Positions 40,601-52,694 of a stretch of 64,000 bases of DNA are shown piece by piece. The stretch's first letter is position 1. Each line of letters opens with the position of its first letter. A program made the position numbers and the translations under genes. The notes beneath the pieces are model-generated. The model was not told the DNA's origin and ran no database searches. It saw only the letters and a list, made by a program, of their open reading frames with translations. The stretch is from Platanthera guangdongensis (Eukaryota > Streptophyta > Magnoliopsida > Asparagales > Orchidaceae), in NCBI GenBank assembly GCA_039583875.1, contig CM077162.1, positions 61,920,822-61,984,821 of the forward strand. The letters run 5' to 3'.

Positions 40601-41643
40601 GATATATACATGGACTTCGTGCACAGGTTGTTGAGGTTGTAGCATGGAAACGTTGCCATCTGGTTGATCGTCGGATGTCTAACAGAAGTTTCTCATTTCA
40701 TTTTAAACCGGAAGGATGATTATGTAGAAAAGCTGGCAAAGCTATATGTGGATAGTATAATGTGACTGCACGGTGTTGCTCATAGCATCATGAGCGATCG
40801 AGATGGACAATTTACATCGAAAGATTAGAGGCTTATCCACGAACTATTGGGCACACGTTAGCGTTTAACTTGGACTTCTACCTACAAACAGATGGGCAGA
40901 TCGCGAGGACCAATAAGAAAATTGAGGATATACTCCGAACATGCACACTAGAATTCAGAAAGAGATAGGAGGACAACCTCTTTGTGAATGAATTTTCCTA
41001 CAACAACAACTACCAAGCAAGTTTCATATGGCTCCCTTTGAGGTCCTATATTGTAGGAAGTTTCACACTCCCTTGGCTTGAGCGAAAATGGGTGACACAA
41101 AGCTGTTGAAATAAAAAAAACTAGAAGAAGTGAATTTGTCAATTCAGGAAATACGAGAATGGTTGCTAATTGCCTAGGATAGGTAAGCAAAGTACTATAA
41201 TGCAAAACACCAGAACATCAAGTTGTTTGTCACTGGGTTTACATGAAAATCAAATCGTTCAAGGGGGTATCAAGGATAACACATCTAAATAAGCTAAGTC
41301 TAAGGTACCTTAGATTGTTTGAGGTTACTAAGCGCATCAGTGAAGTTGCTTTCTGGCATACTCTATCTATAGAGCTGAGCGACCTATACTAAGTATTTCA
41401 TATATACGTACTGAAGATGGCAATGCAAGAGCCTATTCATATAGTTATAGATTACAAGCTGACGGTCGACAGTGAACTAATGATGAAAGTCAAACCCATA
41501 CACATCTAAGGCACTGAAGTTTGGCAGTTGTGGAACAAATTGATTAAAATAGTCAAAGATTGTTTGGACAATTGTGGACATGAGGAGATTTCTTAGGAGT
41601 ACGAGTAGATCATGCTTGAGGAGTTCCCCAAGCTATTTTGTTA
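37700..41643 (+). pseudogene. gag-pol: Ty3/gypsy chromovirus gag-pol, heavily mutated
   Basis: Many stops and frame changes. Gag relic: LNQGDHLVDDYFHKF near 37860 and DEEKKIDKFYDGL near 37945. Protease appears largely deleted. RT from about 38760: VNVFLKKLSRDLP, MYPISRINNLFYQL (39052), KLDLKSGYNQLRIKE and an active-site region FFDDIFVYS near 39310 with both Asp kept. RNase H: AFGSCQLRAHERNY, DLELV and YTHGKGNIVAHTLS. Integrase: KYSIHLW and a degraded core to about 41060. A chromodomain tail (MLEEFPKLF) ends near 41643. Order and tail place it with the chromodomain gypsy group. It is clearly older than the copia elements inserted in its LTR. Confidence 0.85.
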
Positions 41644-41727
41644 AGGTACGATTTATATATTGTGTATATTTTATTGCTTTCTTAACTCTATAATTTCAGG
41701 ACAAAATTCATTTAAGGGGAGGAGAGT

Positions 41728-42116
41728 TGTCACACCCTAGTTTCCTAATGTTAAGAAGCTAAAGGAAATCAATTACAGAAAGCTAACACCAAGCGGTCGT
41801 AGGTGCTACCGCTGGCGGTAATAATTGACTTGAAGAGTCTCAGATCATCAAATCAAGTCTTGTGTGGACTAGATGCTAACACTGCACGACAATGATACTG
41901 CCAGTGGTAGCCTTCAAGTTGATAAGGTTTTGTTCAAGGCGATCGATTGGATGCTTGCGGTGTCTCCTGAATGTCAAGGAGATACTGACAGCTAACACCG
42001 TGCAGTAAGGGCTACCGCTATCGGTAGGCTATCAAACTGATATGCTGACGGGTCAGGATATGATCACCGTTTAAAGGTTAGTGTGACGTGGTAACTAGCT
42101 ACAGCCATGCAATAAC
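41728..42116 (+). repeat. 3' LTR of the decayed gypsy element, first segment
   Basis: TTTAAGGGGAGGAGAGT is followed by the LTR start TGTCACACCCTAG at 41728. The LTR is broken by a hAT-type insertion at 42117. A short segment resumes at 43190-43304, is broken again by a copia, and continues from 48539. Confidence 0.75.
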
Positions 42117-43181
42117 TGGAGATGTCATGGTTTCAGTTCGGTTCTGGTTCTACTAAAATCATGCACCGAACCACTAGGTAACAGTTCTTCAAATTAGAAC
42201 CAAAATCTTATTTGGTTTTACCAGTTTCGGTTCCAGCTTAAATTTTGGAACCTTTGTGTCAACGATTTCGGTTATGGTTCAACAAGAACCAAAACCAAAT
42301 CGAACACTAATGGTTCGGTTCGGCTCCATGCGGTTCGCTCCGGTTCCAATTGGTTTCAACTAAAACCAAAATCAAAGTTGGCGGGATGAAATAAAACTGG
42401 CTGCAAATAGTAAAACTCAAAACAACATCAAAATAGAAAAAATTATGTTGCGCACTTCTCGACGGTCTTTTCCATGATCAGTGGGATAGTATCCATCGCT
42501 TTCCTACGCGTGTAGACTTGTCACGATGTCTAGTTGGCTTGCGCACGTCTCGTTGGCATGCTCAACCATAACAATCAGCTATAATTAGTTGTTTTTCATG
42601 ATTACTAATAAATAGTAGTTGTAAATCTTCTATATTTTTTAAATAAAATATTTAAAAAAAATATGTAAGTAAAATTGAAAATATATTATATAACTGTATA
42701 AAAATCAAAAGTGCACTAAAAAAATTGACTCCAAACTGCACCAATGTCAAACCATACCACACGGTTTTTTTGCGGTGAAGTTTTGTTCGGTCCAAAATTG
42801 ACCCTCTTTAATGCGATTGCGGTTTGGATTTAAACTACATCAACTTCACTCGTGATAATAAGTATAAATATTATAGATAAATTATAAAATAATTATAATA
42901 TTATAATAATATTATTAATAATAATAAACGGGTTGCGGTTCGGTTCTACTTCGGTCCGGTTCGGACCAGGTATAAAAATCTTCAAAACCGCTTGAGACTT
43001 GTATGTTGCGGTTCTGGTTCCAGTTCCGGTCCGGATAATAAAATGTAAGAATCACACCCGGACTAATGTTGTTCATGGTTCCAAAATTCAAACTGGAACT
43101 CGAATAATTAGCGAATGGTTCGGTCTGGTTCTTTGCGGTTCCGATTCAGTTTGCAGTTTTCGGTTTTAAGTGACAGCTCTA
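42117..43181. mobile_element. Non-autonomous hAT-type DNA transposon (1065 bp)
   Basis: The ends read TGGAGATGTCA (left) and the complement TAGAGCTGTCA (right), 9 of 11 bases alike. They are flanked by the 8-bp duplication GCAATAAC (42109-42116) / GCAGTAAC (43182-43189), which differs at one base. An 8-bp TSD and short terminal repeats with a GTCA core fit hAT elements. Both sides have many GGTTCGGTTC/GAACCGAACC words in subterminal position, as hAT elements often do, around an AT-rich core (about 42570-42930). It has no transposase ORF. Confidence 0.75.
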
Positions 43182-43304
43182 GCAGTAACTCACAAAATAT
43201 ATCTGTCTACCTCGTAATTACTACTGTCCAATCAATGTGAAAAGCAGATAAGATGGTTGAAACTTGTTCTAATTTATTTTAGGATGACAGAGAGTGTTCT
43301 TGAT

Positions 43305-43964
43305 TGTCAAAACATATGTAGTCTAGGCCGTTAGGCGGTCAGCTTTGGAAGTTAGGTCTTGTCGGTCTGGCAGACAAATCTGGTGGACAGTACTGACAGA
43401 CAGACAGTCTGAAGTAACGGTCTGTCCTTGGCAGCTTGGTAGTGTTGAAGCTGGTCAAAACCTGTGCGGTTAGGCGGTCTGGTGGCTAGCACTGGATGAT
43501 AGGATTGGTGGACAGATAGACTGGTCTGGCGGTTTGGCGACGTTTCTAAGATAGCTATACAAACTGTTGAGGTCAAATCCAATTGACGGTCAGGCAGTTA
43601 GCACCTGCCTAACTGCATGAGATACTTTTATATTCTTACTGTAACTGTGCTCCTTATTGATCAATAGAGTTTATACTGCATTTGTTGTTCGCTATTCTCA
43701 TGCTTCTCTTATGTTCTGGCGGTTAGACTTTGTCTAACCGTTGACCGCAAGTATAGATTTCTATAGTTGTACAACTAGTTATTTTCTAACCACTTGTTTT
43801 GAGAGGTTATGATTTTGTGTAACTACCTAGTTACTTGCGATAGGAGTTGTTTATTCTCTCTCTTGTTTTCTCTCTCTTCCCCCTTTTTATAAATAGGTGG
43901 CATACCTATGTATTATGTAACTTTTTGAAGCAATAAAGCTCTGTTATTTACCTATTTTCTCACA
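43305..43964 (+). repeat. 5' LTR of copia X1 (660 bp)
   Basis: TGTCAAAACATATGTAG to TTTTCTCACA, with TATAAATAG at 43888-43896 and AATAAAG downstream. U3 is rich in GGCGGTCTGGCGG and GACAGACAGACAGTC-like words. Confidence 0.9.
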
Positions 43965-43976
43965 TGATATCAGAGA
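43965..43976 (+). other. Primer-binding site of copia X1 (decayed)
   Basis: TGATATCAGAGA against the tRNA-iMet site TGGTATCAGAGC, two differences, directly after the LTR. Confidence 0.75.
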
Positions 43977-44499
43977 TTTCGGTCCATTTGCTCCAGTTTT
44001 CATTTTTAGGAAAACGACAAAGAAATGATTACTTTTTCTTTAACTTCCTCCTCTTCTTATTCTCTCTTACCAAGATTTTCTTAGTCACGGTCTCCTCCTA
44101 TTCTCTCTTCTCTCTTGTCACAGTTTTCTTAACCACGATCTTCTCTTCTTTTCTGCAGTTTCTTCCTGCGGCTTACTTTCTTTTTGACCTCTCGCTTTCT
44201 TCGTGCGAACTCTCTCTGTTATTCGCGTTGTCTTGCTTAACCATGGTTTCTTCCCTTAACCGCAGTCTCCTTCTCTTTTCCAGCCTCTTACTTTAACTGG
44301 ACAATTAGAGTCTCTTTGTCGGTCCTCTTTTTTCCACGCATCTTGTCATCTACGTCCGAGTGACTTATCTACTTTAACCGCATGACTTATCTTCTTTAAC
44401 CGCATGACTTGCATCTTATTCTCGACTTCTCTTCTTTAATGGCCCGACCTCTCTTCTTTAACCGCGCGACTTGCCTCTTCTTCTATGGAGAATTCATAA

Positions 44500-47400
44500 T
44501 TCTCATGCTCTACTCTATCTACCCCTCTAGATATCTCTGTCCTCACTGTGGTAAGGCTGGTCACCTTATTGATCGTCGTTGGACCAAGGATCCTCATCTT
44601 CGCCATGCTTCGCGTGATATTACTTCAAAGAAGACTACTTCTCTTGCTACATATTCAGGTAGTGCTAATGTGGCCACTACGGGCGGGTGGCTTATTGATT
44701 CTGGTGCTACAAATTATATGACCGACAATCCTCATCTCTTCTCTTGACTAAACAAGCATAATCGGTTACCTCCATTTTTTATTGCGGATGGTTCTCCATC
44801 CCCTTGTGTGTGGCTCTGGATTAGTGCATATTACTCCCCTTCAACGTACGGACACCCTCTATGTCCTAAATTTTCTGTGCAATCTTCTTTCTATTACTTC
44901 TCTATGTAAACAACTAAATTGCACGACTAATTGTACACTGTCTACTTGCTTTTTTCAGAATCCTCAGTCCAAGGAGATGATTTCTACTGGGACTGAAAGT
45001 GGTGACTTGTTATACCATGATAATTTGTTTGTTTTATCTGCCTCCACTACTCTTATACAATAGCATCTTTGCCTTGGACATTCTCTTCCTCGTATTCTTT
45101 ACCAACTCTTCCTTGATCTACCGCGGGGAGACACTTCTCTTAGTTGTAAATCCTGCCAACTTGGCAAACACCATCATACATCTTTCCCATCAAAGCAAGG
45201 AAGTAGTTCCTCTCGCCTTTTGAGCATATCCATTCTGACATTTGGGACCTACTCCGACCCAATCTATTGGGTGAAGTAGTTTGTATTTTGTTACTTTCAT
45301 TGATGATTTTTCTAGATATACTTGTTGTAATTAATGAAAGAGCATTCTGAACTTTTTTCTATTTTCAGTATATTTTATATTGAGGCGTGTAATCATTTTG
45401 ATATTACTATTAAAATTCTTTGTATATATAATACCAAAGAATAGCTTAGTCATCAGTTCTCTACATTTTGTATACATCATGACATTATACATCAGACTAA
45501 TTGTCCTTACATCTCCCAATAGAATGGAGTCACTGAATGCAAAAACCACCATCTTCTTGATGTGGCTCATTCTCTTCTCACTCATATGAGTGTTCTCCGG
45601 TCCTATTGGGGACAAACCATTCTTCTTTCTTGCTACCTCATCAACCAAATCCCTTCTTCTGTTCTAAATGACAAAACTCCATTCTCCATTTTGTTTCCTG
45701 ATGCGACACCGTTTCCATTACCCCTATGTATCTTCAGATGCATAATGTTTGTTCACTCTCACTCTATAGGCAGTGGCAAACTCTCTCCTCGCTCAGTTAA
45801 GTGCATTTTTTGGGATACTATCCGACACAGAAAGGATATCTGTGCTATGGTCCACTTCTCCGAAAACAATATGTTTCCACATACGTCATTTTCTTTGAAT
45901 ATACTCCTTACTTTTCATGCACTACCATGCTTCCACCTTCTTATGACGCCTCTTCTCTACCCAATGTCTCTGATCCTCCACCTAAACTAGTGTCTCTCCC
46001 TTCACCAACTATCTTTAAGTCTCCTCCTCCTGATTCTGCTTCTCTCCCTGATCCACCACTGATAGTTCCCGGGCCTACAGTCGCTCCAACAGAAGGATCT
46101 GATGCTCTAACAAAAAGAGATCTTGATTTGCCAATCGCTCTTTAAAAAGGATTTCAGGCATGCACTCAACATCCTATTAATGATTTTGTTTCCTATGCTT
46201 GACTATCCACTTCTTCCAAGAGCCTTGCTCTCATTCTCTTAGCAAATGTCCTCCCGGCTACCTACCAAGAGGTTCCCGTTGTTCCTCATTAGAAAGCTTC
46301 CATGGATGAAGAAATGAAAACTTTGACTGAGCAGTGTACTTGAAACCTATACGTACCCTACAGGTGATAATATGGTTGGCTACCGCTGGGCCTTGGTAAT
46401 TAAATTTCTTCCCGATGGTACAATTGATCGTTACAAGGCTCGGCTTGTCTCCAAGGGTTTTACTCAGACTTATGGTGTCGATTTCTTTGACACATTCTCT
46501 TATGTTGCTCAGATTACTACAATCAACATTTTTTCCTGTGGTTATTAGCAGAGATAGGGAGTTGTCTTAGTTGGATGTCAAAAATATCTTTCTTTATGGT
46601 GATTTACAGGAGACTGTCTATATGGAAAAACCTGCTGGATATGTTGCTCAAGGGTAGTCTCATGTCTGTAAGTTAAGGAAGACAATTTATGGCCTTAAGC
46701 AAAGTCCGAGAGCCTAGTTTGAGAAGTTTAGCGAGGTTATTTCTATTGCTGGATTTTCTCGAAGTGCTGCAGATCACTCTCTGTTCTTTCATAGGATCTT
46801 GTCTGTCCTAGTTGTTCTTGTAGTCTATGTGGATGACATTCCTCTTACATGGGATGATGAGAAGGGCACTGACCTGACAAATAAGCATCTTCTTAAGTAT
46901 TTTGTTATAAAAATATGGGGTCTCTCAAGTACTTCCTGGGGATTGAGATTTCCTGAAAGCCCAATTATGTAGTTCTTTCACAATGAAAGTATGCCTTGGA
47001 TATTTTGAAAGAGACACGTCTTCTAGGGGCTAAACCTGCTTGGTGTCCAATGGTTGTTGGTTATGATAAGTACTATAATGAGGATTCAACCTTCATTAAA
47101 GATGTTACTAGATATAGACGGCTTTTTGGAAAACTCATTTATCTGACAGTTATAAGTCCAAATATCTATTATATTGTAGTAAGGGTGAGCCGGTTTATGC
47201 AAGCTCCTAAGGAGTATCATCTTTAATAAACTCTAAAATCTCAGAATATGTGAAAGGAGCTCTAAGAAAAGGGCTTTTGTTTTAGAAGAATGGTCATTTA
47301 AGAATTGAAGCTAATTTTGATGCTAGTCATGCAGATGATAAGGAAGATAGAAAGTTTACATCTTGTTTCTATAACTTCGTTAGAGGGAATCTGGTCAGAT

Positions 47401-47730
47401 GGAAGAGGAAGAAACAAGCTACAGTTTTCAGGTCAAGTACCGAAACCGAATACAGATGCATGGCCTTGACTACCTGTGTGCTGAAGTGGTGGCAGACACT
47501 TATGCTTGATTTGAGAGAAGTTTATGATCATCCACTACCAATGTTCTATGACAACAAAGCAACTATATATATATTTCAAAGAATCTAGTTTTTCATGAAA
47601 GGACGAAGCATATTGAAGTTGACAGCCATTTTATCAGAGAAGAGGTGTTTAAGAATCAGATTTGCACTCCGTTTATCACCTATGATAAAGAACTTGCCGA
47701 TATCTTTACCTAGCCAGTGTATTCCTTTTC
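44500..47730 (+). pseudogene. pol: Copia X1 gag end and pol, many stops
   Basis: Zinc-knuckle relic CPHCGKAGHLIDRRW (44540 on; last Cys lost). Protease GGWLIDSGATNYMTDN (44685 on). Damaged integrase with NGVTECKNHHLLDV (45525 on) and YWGQTILLSCYLINQ. RT with [16 protein letters not shown] (46430 on) and YVDDIPL (GATGAC at 46832-46837). RNase H with DASHADDKEDRK, TETEYRCMALTTC and FYDNKAT (47320-47560). Stops and shifts occur in every domain. Bases 43977-44499, where most of gag should be, hold only C/T-rich sequence and appear to have lost gag. Confidence 0.85.
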
Positions 47731-47786
47731 AGATGTCTGCAACAAGTTGGGCATGGTTGACATATATGCTCCAGCTTGATGGGGAA

Positions 47787-48533
47787 TGTCAAAACATATG
47801 TAGTCCGGGCGGTTAGGCAGTCAGCTTTGACAGATAGGTCTTGGCGGTCTGGCGGATAAATCTGGCGAACAGTACTAACGAACAGACGTTCTGAAGTAGC
47901 AGTCTATTCTTGGCAGCTTGGTAGTGTTGAATCCGGTCAGAACCTATGCTGTTAGGCAGTCTGGCGGCTAGCACTGGCAGACAAGATTTGCAGATAGATA
48001 GACCGGTCTGACAGTCTATTGATGTTTCTAAGATAGTTGTGTGGACTGCTGAGGTCAGATCCAATTAACATTTTGGAAGTTAGCACCTACCTAACCACAT
48101 GATATACTTCAATATTCTTACCGCAGTTGTGCTTCTTATTGATTAACAAAGTTCAGATCGTAGTTGGTGTTCGCTATTCTCAAGCTTCTCTTATGTTCTG
48201 GCGGTTAGACTTTGTCTAACCATAGACCGCAGGTTTATCAGCCGGTTAGATTGTGCTAACTGCTAGTATTATTCTGGAAGTAGGCAAATGCACAGTAGGG
48301 CGGACAACCGACAAGCCAGTTTAGAGTTTTGTAGTTGTACAGCTAGTTGTTTTCTAACCACTTATTCTGAGCGGTTAGGATTTTGTGTAACCTCTTAGTC
48401 GCTTGTTTTAGGTGTTGTTTATTCTCTCTCTTATTTTCTTTCTTCCTCTCTTTTTCTATAAATAGGAGGCATACCCATGTATTATGTAACTTTTTGGAGC
48501 AATAAAGTTCTATTATTTACCTGTTTTCTCACA
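47787..48533 (+). repeat. 3' LTR of copia X1 (747 bp)
   Basis: Starts TGTCAAAACATATGTAG after GATGGGGAA and ends GTTTTCTCACA; TATAAATAG at 48467-48475. It is longer than the 5' LTR because it keeps a segment (about 48236-48325, AGCCGGTTAGATTG...) that the 5' copy lacks. The related LTR at 52695 also has that segment, so the 5' LTR lost it. Confidence 0.9.
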
Positions 48534-48538
48534 GAGAT

Positions 48539-49450
48539 CATTATTACCTTTAGACTCTCTCTTTCTCCTCACATGGAAAAATCAAGAACTTAGAAGAACC
48601 AAAGAAGAATAATATCCTTCCTTTCACCATTAACGGGGCTCCTTCTCCCCAGTCTTAGGACATGTTTATCCATTATTGTGTTATTATTATGCTAGCATAT
48701 GAAGAGTCTTTTCCACTAATTAGCGGAGGGAATGACCTTGGGTTCATACGAACCTCCAGGTTGATTGTGTCTGTTCTCGACATTTATGAATATTGAAAAT
48801 TGGATAGACGTGTGGATTTAGGCATTTTATGTAAAGCCTACCTGTGGTTGTTGTCCCTGATCTGTGATTCTTGATTTGTCATGCATTTAGGTTATGCCTA
48901 GTTTACATGCCGGAGTATGAATACGAGAAATGCGTCATCATTATAAGAGACTAAGGGATCTCATGAATAACTTAGCCCAAAAACCATTACCGTGGTGGTA
49001 GAATGCAAGCCTTCTCTGCAAAGACATAGTGGAGTGCACTTGAACCTCCTATGATGATAGTTATCGTGAACCTGTCCTCTTGAGTGCGTTAGGTGCGTAA
49101 CAAGTTATTGGCTCAACAAGATTAAGTTGAGGAAAAGCTATATTGGCACCGCATTTGTTTAAACAATTTGACTTGAAAAACGACCAGTGTTTAAAATGAA
49201 CTTGCACCATGTTGTTTGGCATGAGGGTGATACACATAAATACGGTAAGACCCCCTCGGTATAAGGGGTGCTTAATGACTGGAGGATCCTACCACACACT
49301 ACCACCAATAAAGGATGTCAAAGGTTCTAATGATGACACATCCATCTCTATGACCTCCCTTTAGTTAACCATCATCATGCATCGACAATGATATTAAGCA
49401 AACATTACTACACATCAGAGTAAGGAGGCAGTTCTCTAGCGGAATGAACC
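48539..49450 (+). repeat. Rest of the decayed gypsy 3' LTR (by similarity) and flanking sequence
   Basis: Bases 48637-48760 match 36487-36620 in the 5' LTR, so the gypsy 3' LTR resumes after copia X1. The right limit is not visible. I see no gene. Confidence 0.5.
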
Positions 49451-50214
49451 ATTAATGAGTGCACCTTATAGTACTTAGCAAAAAATATAGTATCTTAGTG
49501 GAAGATTAACTATCACAGAATCTCAATACTAAAGACCTATATCAGTAGTGTTACTATGTATACCATATTAAGCATTATCAATCAAGTCTCCATTACCAAT
49601 ATATATAAATACCATGAGATAAAGGCTTCATTTGGTTCGGCATTTCGCCGCTTCCATTTGTATCAAATGCCACCGTACGGCGGGTAAACAAATGGGCGTC
49701 GACGATGTTTGCTTAGTTTGCACCCGCAATAAGGAGGAAACAGCAGCGATCCACTTTTTTTCGACCCCCTACTCTCCCCCTACGGTTCCAAAGTCCTGTT
49801 TCGACTCGCCAGCTGCACCCGCCACCGCCAAACTAAATATAGCCAAAGGCGCAAAAAGGAGATGCGGCCTAATGAACTTATTCCTGAAGTATCCTTCGAT
49901 GTGGCTTCCTCAACACCTGGATGCAGTATTTTACCCTCACTTATCACCCGTGCTATTGACAAGTTATTAGAATCACAAATAGAATCCAATCCCTACTAGC
50001 GTCAAGTACAGTAAGTATTCGTATGGGATGTAAAATTTGGACTTCTATTGGGTCGTGATAGTCTTCCCATGACCCCCACATATGTATTCCGTATTATCTT
50101 ACATTTGGTTTCATACCTACGTAGTTTTATTAGTTTTGCATGGGTTTTCCTCCCAGACATTCCTTCATGTGGGTTACCTCAAAGTAAAATTTGTCGGCAA
50201 TCTGATATTCTCTC
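49451..50214. other. Unassigned sequence, no supported gene
   Basis: It includes a locally GC-richer patch (about 49630-49870) beginning GGCTTCATTTGGTTCGGC, a style of start seen in some DNA-transposon ends, but I found no matching inverted end. A 112-codon plus-strand frame at 49632-49970 has no recognisable domain. Confidence 0.3.
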
Positions 50215-50580
50215 TGAGGCATATTTTCCAAAGGATATTTCATTCCTGTAGATACTATATTTTAGAGGCACAATTCATTCCTGAAGGAATTACATCTTAA
50301 AGACACATTTCATTCTCGTAGGAATTACATTTCGGGGCACAATTCATTCCCGTAGGAATTAAAACTCGAAGGCTTATTTTATTCCTGTGGGAATTACATC
50401 TCAAAGGCACATTTCATGCCCATAGGAATTACATCTTGGAGTCGCATTTCATTCCTATAGGAATATATCTCGTAGATACATTTCATTTTCACAATAATTA
50501 CATCCCGGAAGCACGTTTCATTCATACAGGAAATACATTTCGGAGGCACATTTCATTTCTGTAGGAATTACATCTCGTCA
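50215..50580. repeat. 35-bp tandem array, about ten diverged copies
   Basis: Units follow the pattern GGCACATTTCATTCC-TGTAGGAATTACATCTCG; nine clear units run from about 50267, with a degenerate one before. Spacing is close to 35 bp throughout. Inside each unit, ATTCC and GGAAT form a small inverted repeat around TGTA. The function is unknown. Bases 50581-50961 after it hold nothing recognisable. Confidence 0.88.
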
Positions 50581-51204
50581 TAGCGATATAATTTTTATTG
50601 AATGCGAATATATCATAGAATACAAAGTGATAAAAATTTGGTCATTCAAATCGAAAACTTCATAAGTCAAAGAAGCCAATGTGAAGGTGCCCAATGATTG
50701 AGCCAAAGGGGGAGCCTTATCCGTATTAAACAAACTCACAATTATAGCATTACAGCTTTGGTAAGCCCTAGTCCCTGGCTCGACTTGACATGTGTCAGGA
50801 AATCATGGGTTACGAACTGATTTGTTCACAATAATAGCTATAGTAATTAACTTTAACTGAAGAGCTTTTGTACACGAAGAACAAGTCTTGTGCTTAAATT
50901 CGACCAATTGTCATTCACAAACCTTTAAATAATTGGGCAATTGGCAACTGATGTTTTGTCGTGATAGGTAGTTTAAATCACCTAAAGGGGTGTGAATAGT
51001 TGGCTTGAACTTTATATTCTTCTTTACAGAATTCAGCAATATAAGTAAAAGAAAAACAAATCAAACCACACAACCAGCAAGTACAAAGATATTTATAGTG
51101 ATTCACAAAGGTTTGGGTACAACCAATTTACCTCTACACCTATATAGCAGCGAGATAGACTCGACAACCTCCTCCAAAACACGGCTTCTTAGAGCGTACA
51201 ACTC

Positions 51205-51436
51205 AGATCCCTCATGATCTCTCAGGTCTTCTCCAAGACCCTACCTCAAACTTATCAAGAAGTTATACCTCAGGATCAATAACCCTACAACTCAGAGTCC
51301 TACTTGTACTGCTCAGTAACACTATTGGTTTCCTATCTCAGACTTGTAACCAAGTCCTACACTCAGGCTTATCATGAAGACCTACAACTCAAGTTGAAAG
51401 GTCAGCTCTACACTCAGATCTCCTAAGGGATCCTAC
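51205..51436 (-). repeat. Hairpin array with co-varying stems (SIRE LTR leader, copy C)
   Basis: About ten units with linker CCTACAACTCAG or a variant. Good stems, arms in capitals: GGTCTTctccAAGACC, AACTTatcaagAAGTT, GACTTGtaacCAAGTC, GATCtcctaagGGATC. Other units are weaker (AGTcctACT, CTTatcatgAAG). Stem sequences are unlike those of copies A and B, yet pairing and linker are kept. Confidence 0.8.
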
Positions 51437-51767
51437 AAAAAAGATGATTAAATAAATTATAACAAAAGATCTAAATATAAAAACATTGATTTTTCTGGAT
51501 CTTCTGTTGTTCTTGTTAGAGAAAGCCCCTGAAAAGGATTAGTCATCCAGTAGAATGGATTCAGGGCTTCTCCTTCTTTGATCTACTTCTTTAGTAGGAA
51601 GATCTTATTGGGGTTAGAGGCCTGACTCCTTCCTTGTTCTTCTGAAAGCTTTCAGAATGAACGAGCATACTTCCACAGTGCACCGCTTTAGGTTTTGCGA
51701 TTTTTCTCTTTGTTATGGCAGAGACGATTGGTGTGGTTGGTATTGTTCTATTGCCCTAGCAGATCTT

Positions 51768-51774
51768 CTTTATA
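51768..51774 (-). promoter_or_regulatory. TATA box of the SIRE element 2 LTR
   Basis: The minus strand reads CACGGGTATAAAGAAG, about 330 bp upstream of the hairpin array in transcription order. Confidence 0.6.
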
Positions 51775-52263
51775 CCCGTGACTTTCTACAACAGTCCTGG
51801 AATGCATCTTGTCAACATCATGGACAAGAATAGAATACTCTATCCTTTCTTTATATGTTAACGCCAATTTTGAATCCTGGCAAGCTGTACGGGCTCAACA
51901 GTAACATTTAATCCCGTCATCACGATATCGTTGAGCACAATCTTCTTTTTCAGCAGTATCGACAATGGCGCTGATAATTGATTCATTTTGCACCTTCTCC
52001 GCGATATCGATTTGAAGTGATCCTTGATCTCAATGGTATAGTGGATAAACATAAACTAATCTCAATGTTGTGGCAGAGAACCTGATACAAATCTCAATGG
52101 TATAGCTCCAACAACACTTACACTGCTCTAAACATGTTTTTATTGTCAACATAATAAAAATTGCATAATCAAGAAATAAATCTGCTATCAAATACAATAT
52201 GAACTTAACATTGTAAGTGTTGCTTCTTCAAATATTGGAATATTGAGGACAATATTCCCAACA

Positions 52264-52694
52264 ATCTCTCCCTATTTGAAGAAGGCATAACACTTAACAA
52301 TGCTAAGGTACATTAACCAAACAAATCATACTATGACAATAGAACCATGATATAATAGAGAAATCATGTCATTACATTAACTTCATGTTATCATAAATAA
52401 CTATCAGAGAATCATTAAATAGTGAACAAATAAGGATCTAGCACATCAACACATATAAATCTTTATAAATATATATTCAGCTAAAGGAATTAATTTACAA
52501 ATCATAATGTCCATCTTCAAATCAACACATATTTTGAAAAAAAAAACATTTCATTACACTGGATGCTTGTCAAAGGATGGTTTGGCACATCTGCTGAATT
52601 TGGACCTTTCCTCTTTTATGCATGGGGTTGAGATCCTTCAACCTGTTCAGTTGCTCTTCTTTCAGCACACTTGGCCTTATTCTCCTACATTTTG
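52264..52694 (-). pseudogene. C-terminal remnant of the accessory ORF and spacer, element 2
   Basis: The polypurine tract CAAATAGGGAGAGAT occupies 52278-52264. A minus-strand frame near 52690-52590 reads KEEQLNRLKDLNPMHKRGK followed by a stop, a helical Lys-rich tail like the end of the accessory ORF in element 1. It is continuous in frame with sequence at 58416 once copia X2 is removed. Confidence 0.55.

Larger units (their letters stand above)
43305..48533 (+). mobile_element. Ty1/copia element X1, with both LTRs, inserted in the gypsy LTR
   Basis: LTRs at 43305-43964 and 47787-48533, a primer-site relic, damaged pol and a purine stretch CTTGATGGGGAA before the right LTR. The flanks are TTGAT (43300-43304) and GAGAT (48534-48538), only 3 of 5 alike, so the TSD is decayed or the ends are slightly off. 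It is closely related to the copia at 52695-58410. Confidence 0.88.
50962..52263 (-). repeat. 3' LTR of SIRE-type element 2 (1302 bp)
   Basis: On the minus strand it starts TGTTGGGAATATTG after CAAATAGGGAGAGAT and ends CTACCTATCA. It contains TATAAAG (51774-51768), the hairpin array (51436-51205) and a diverged copy of the TGTACCCAAA...CACTATAAA block (51126-51096). Confidence 0.82.

Noticed and set aside
49632..49970. 112-codon plus-strand frame as a possible host gene
   Set aside because: No recognisable domain, odd composition, no splice or promoter context; a GC-richer patch explains its openness.
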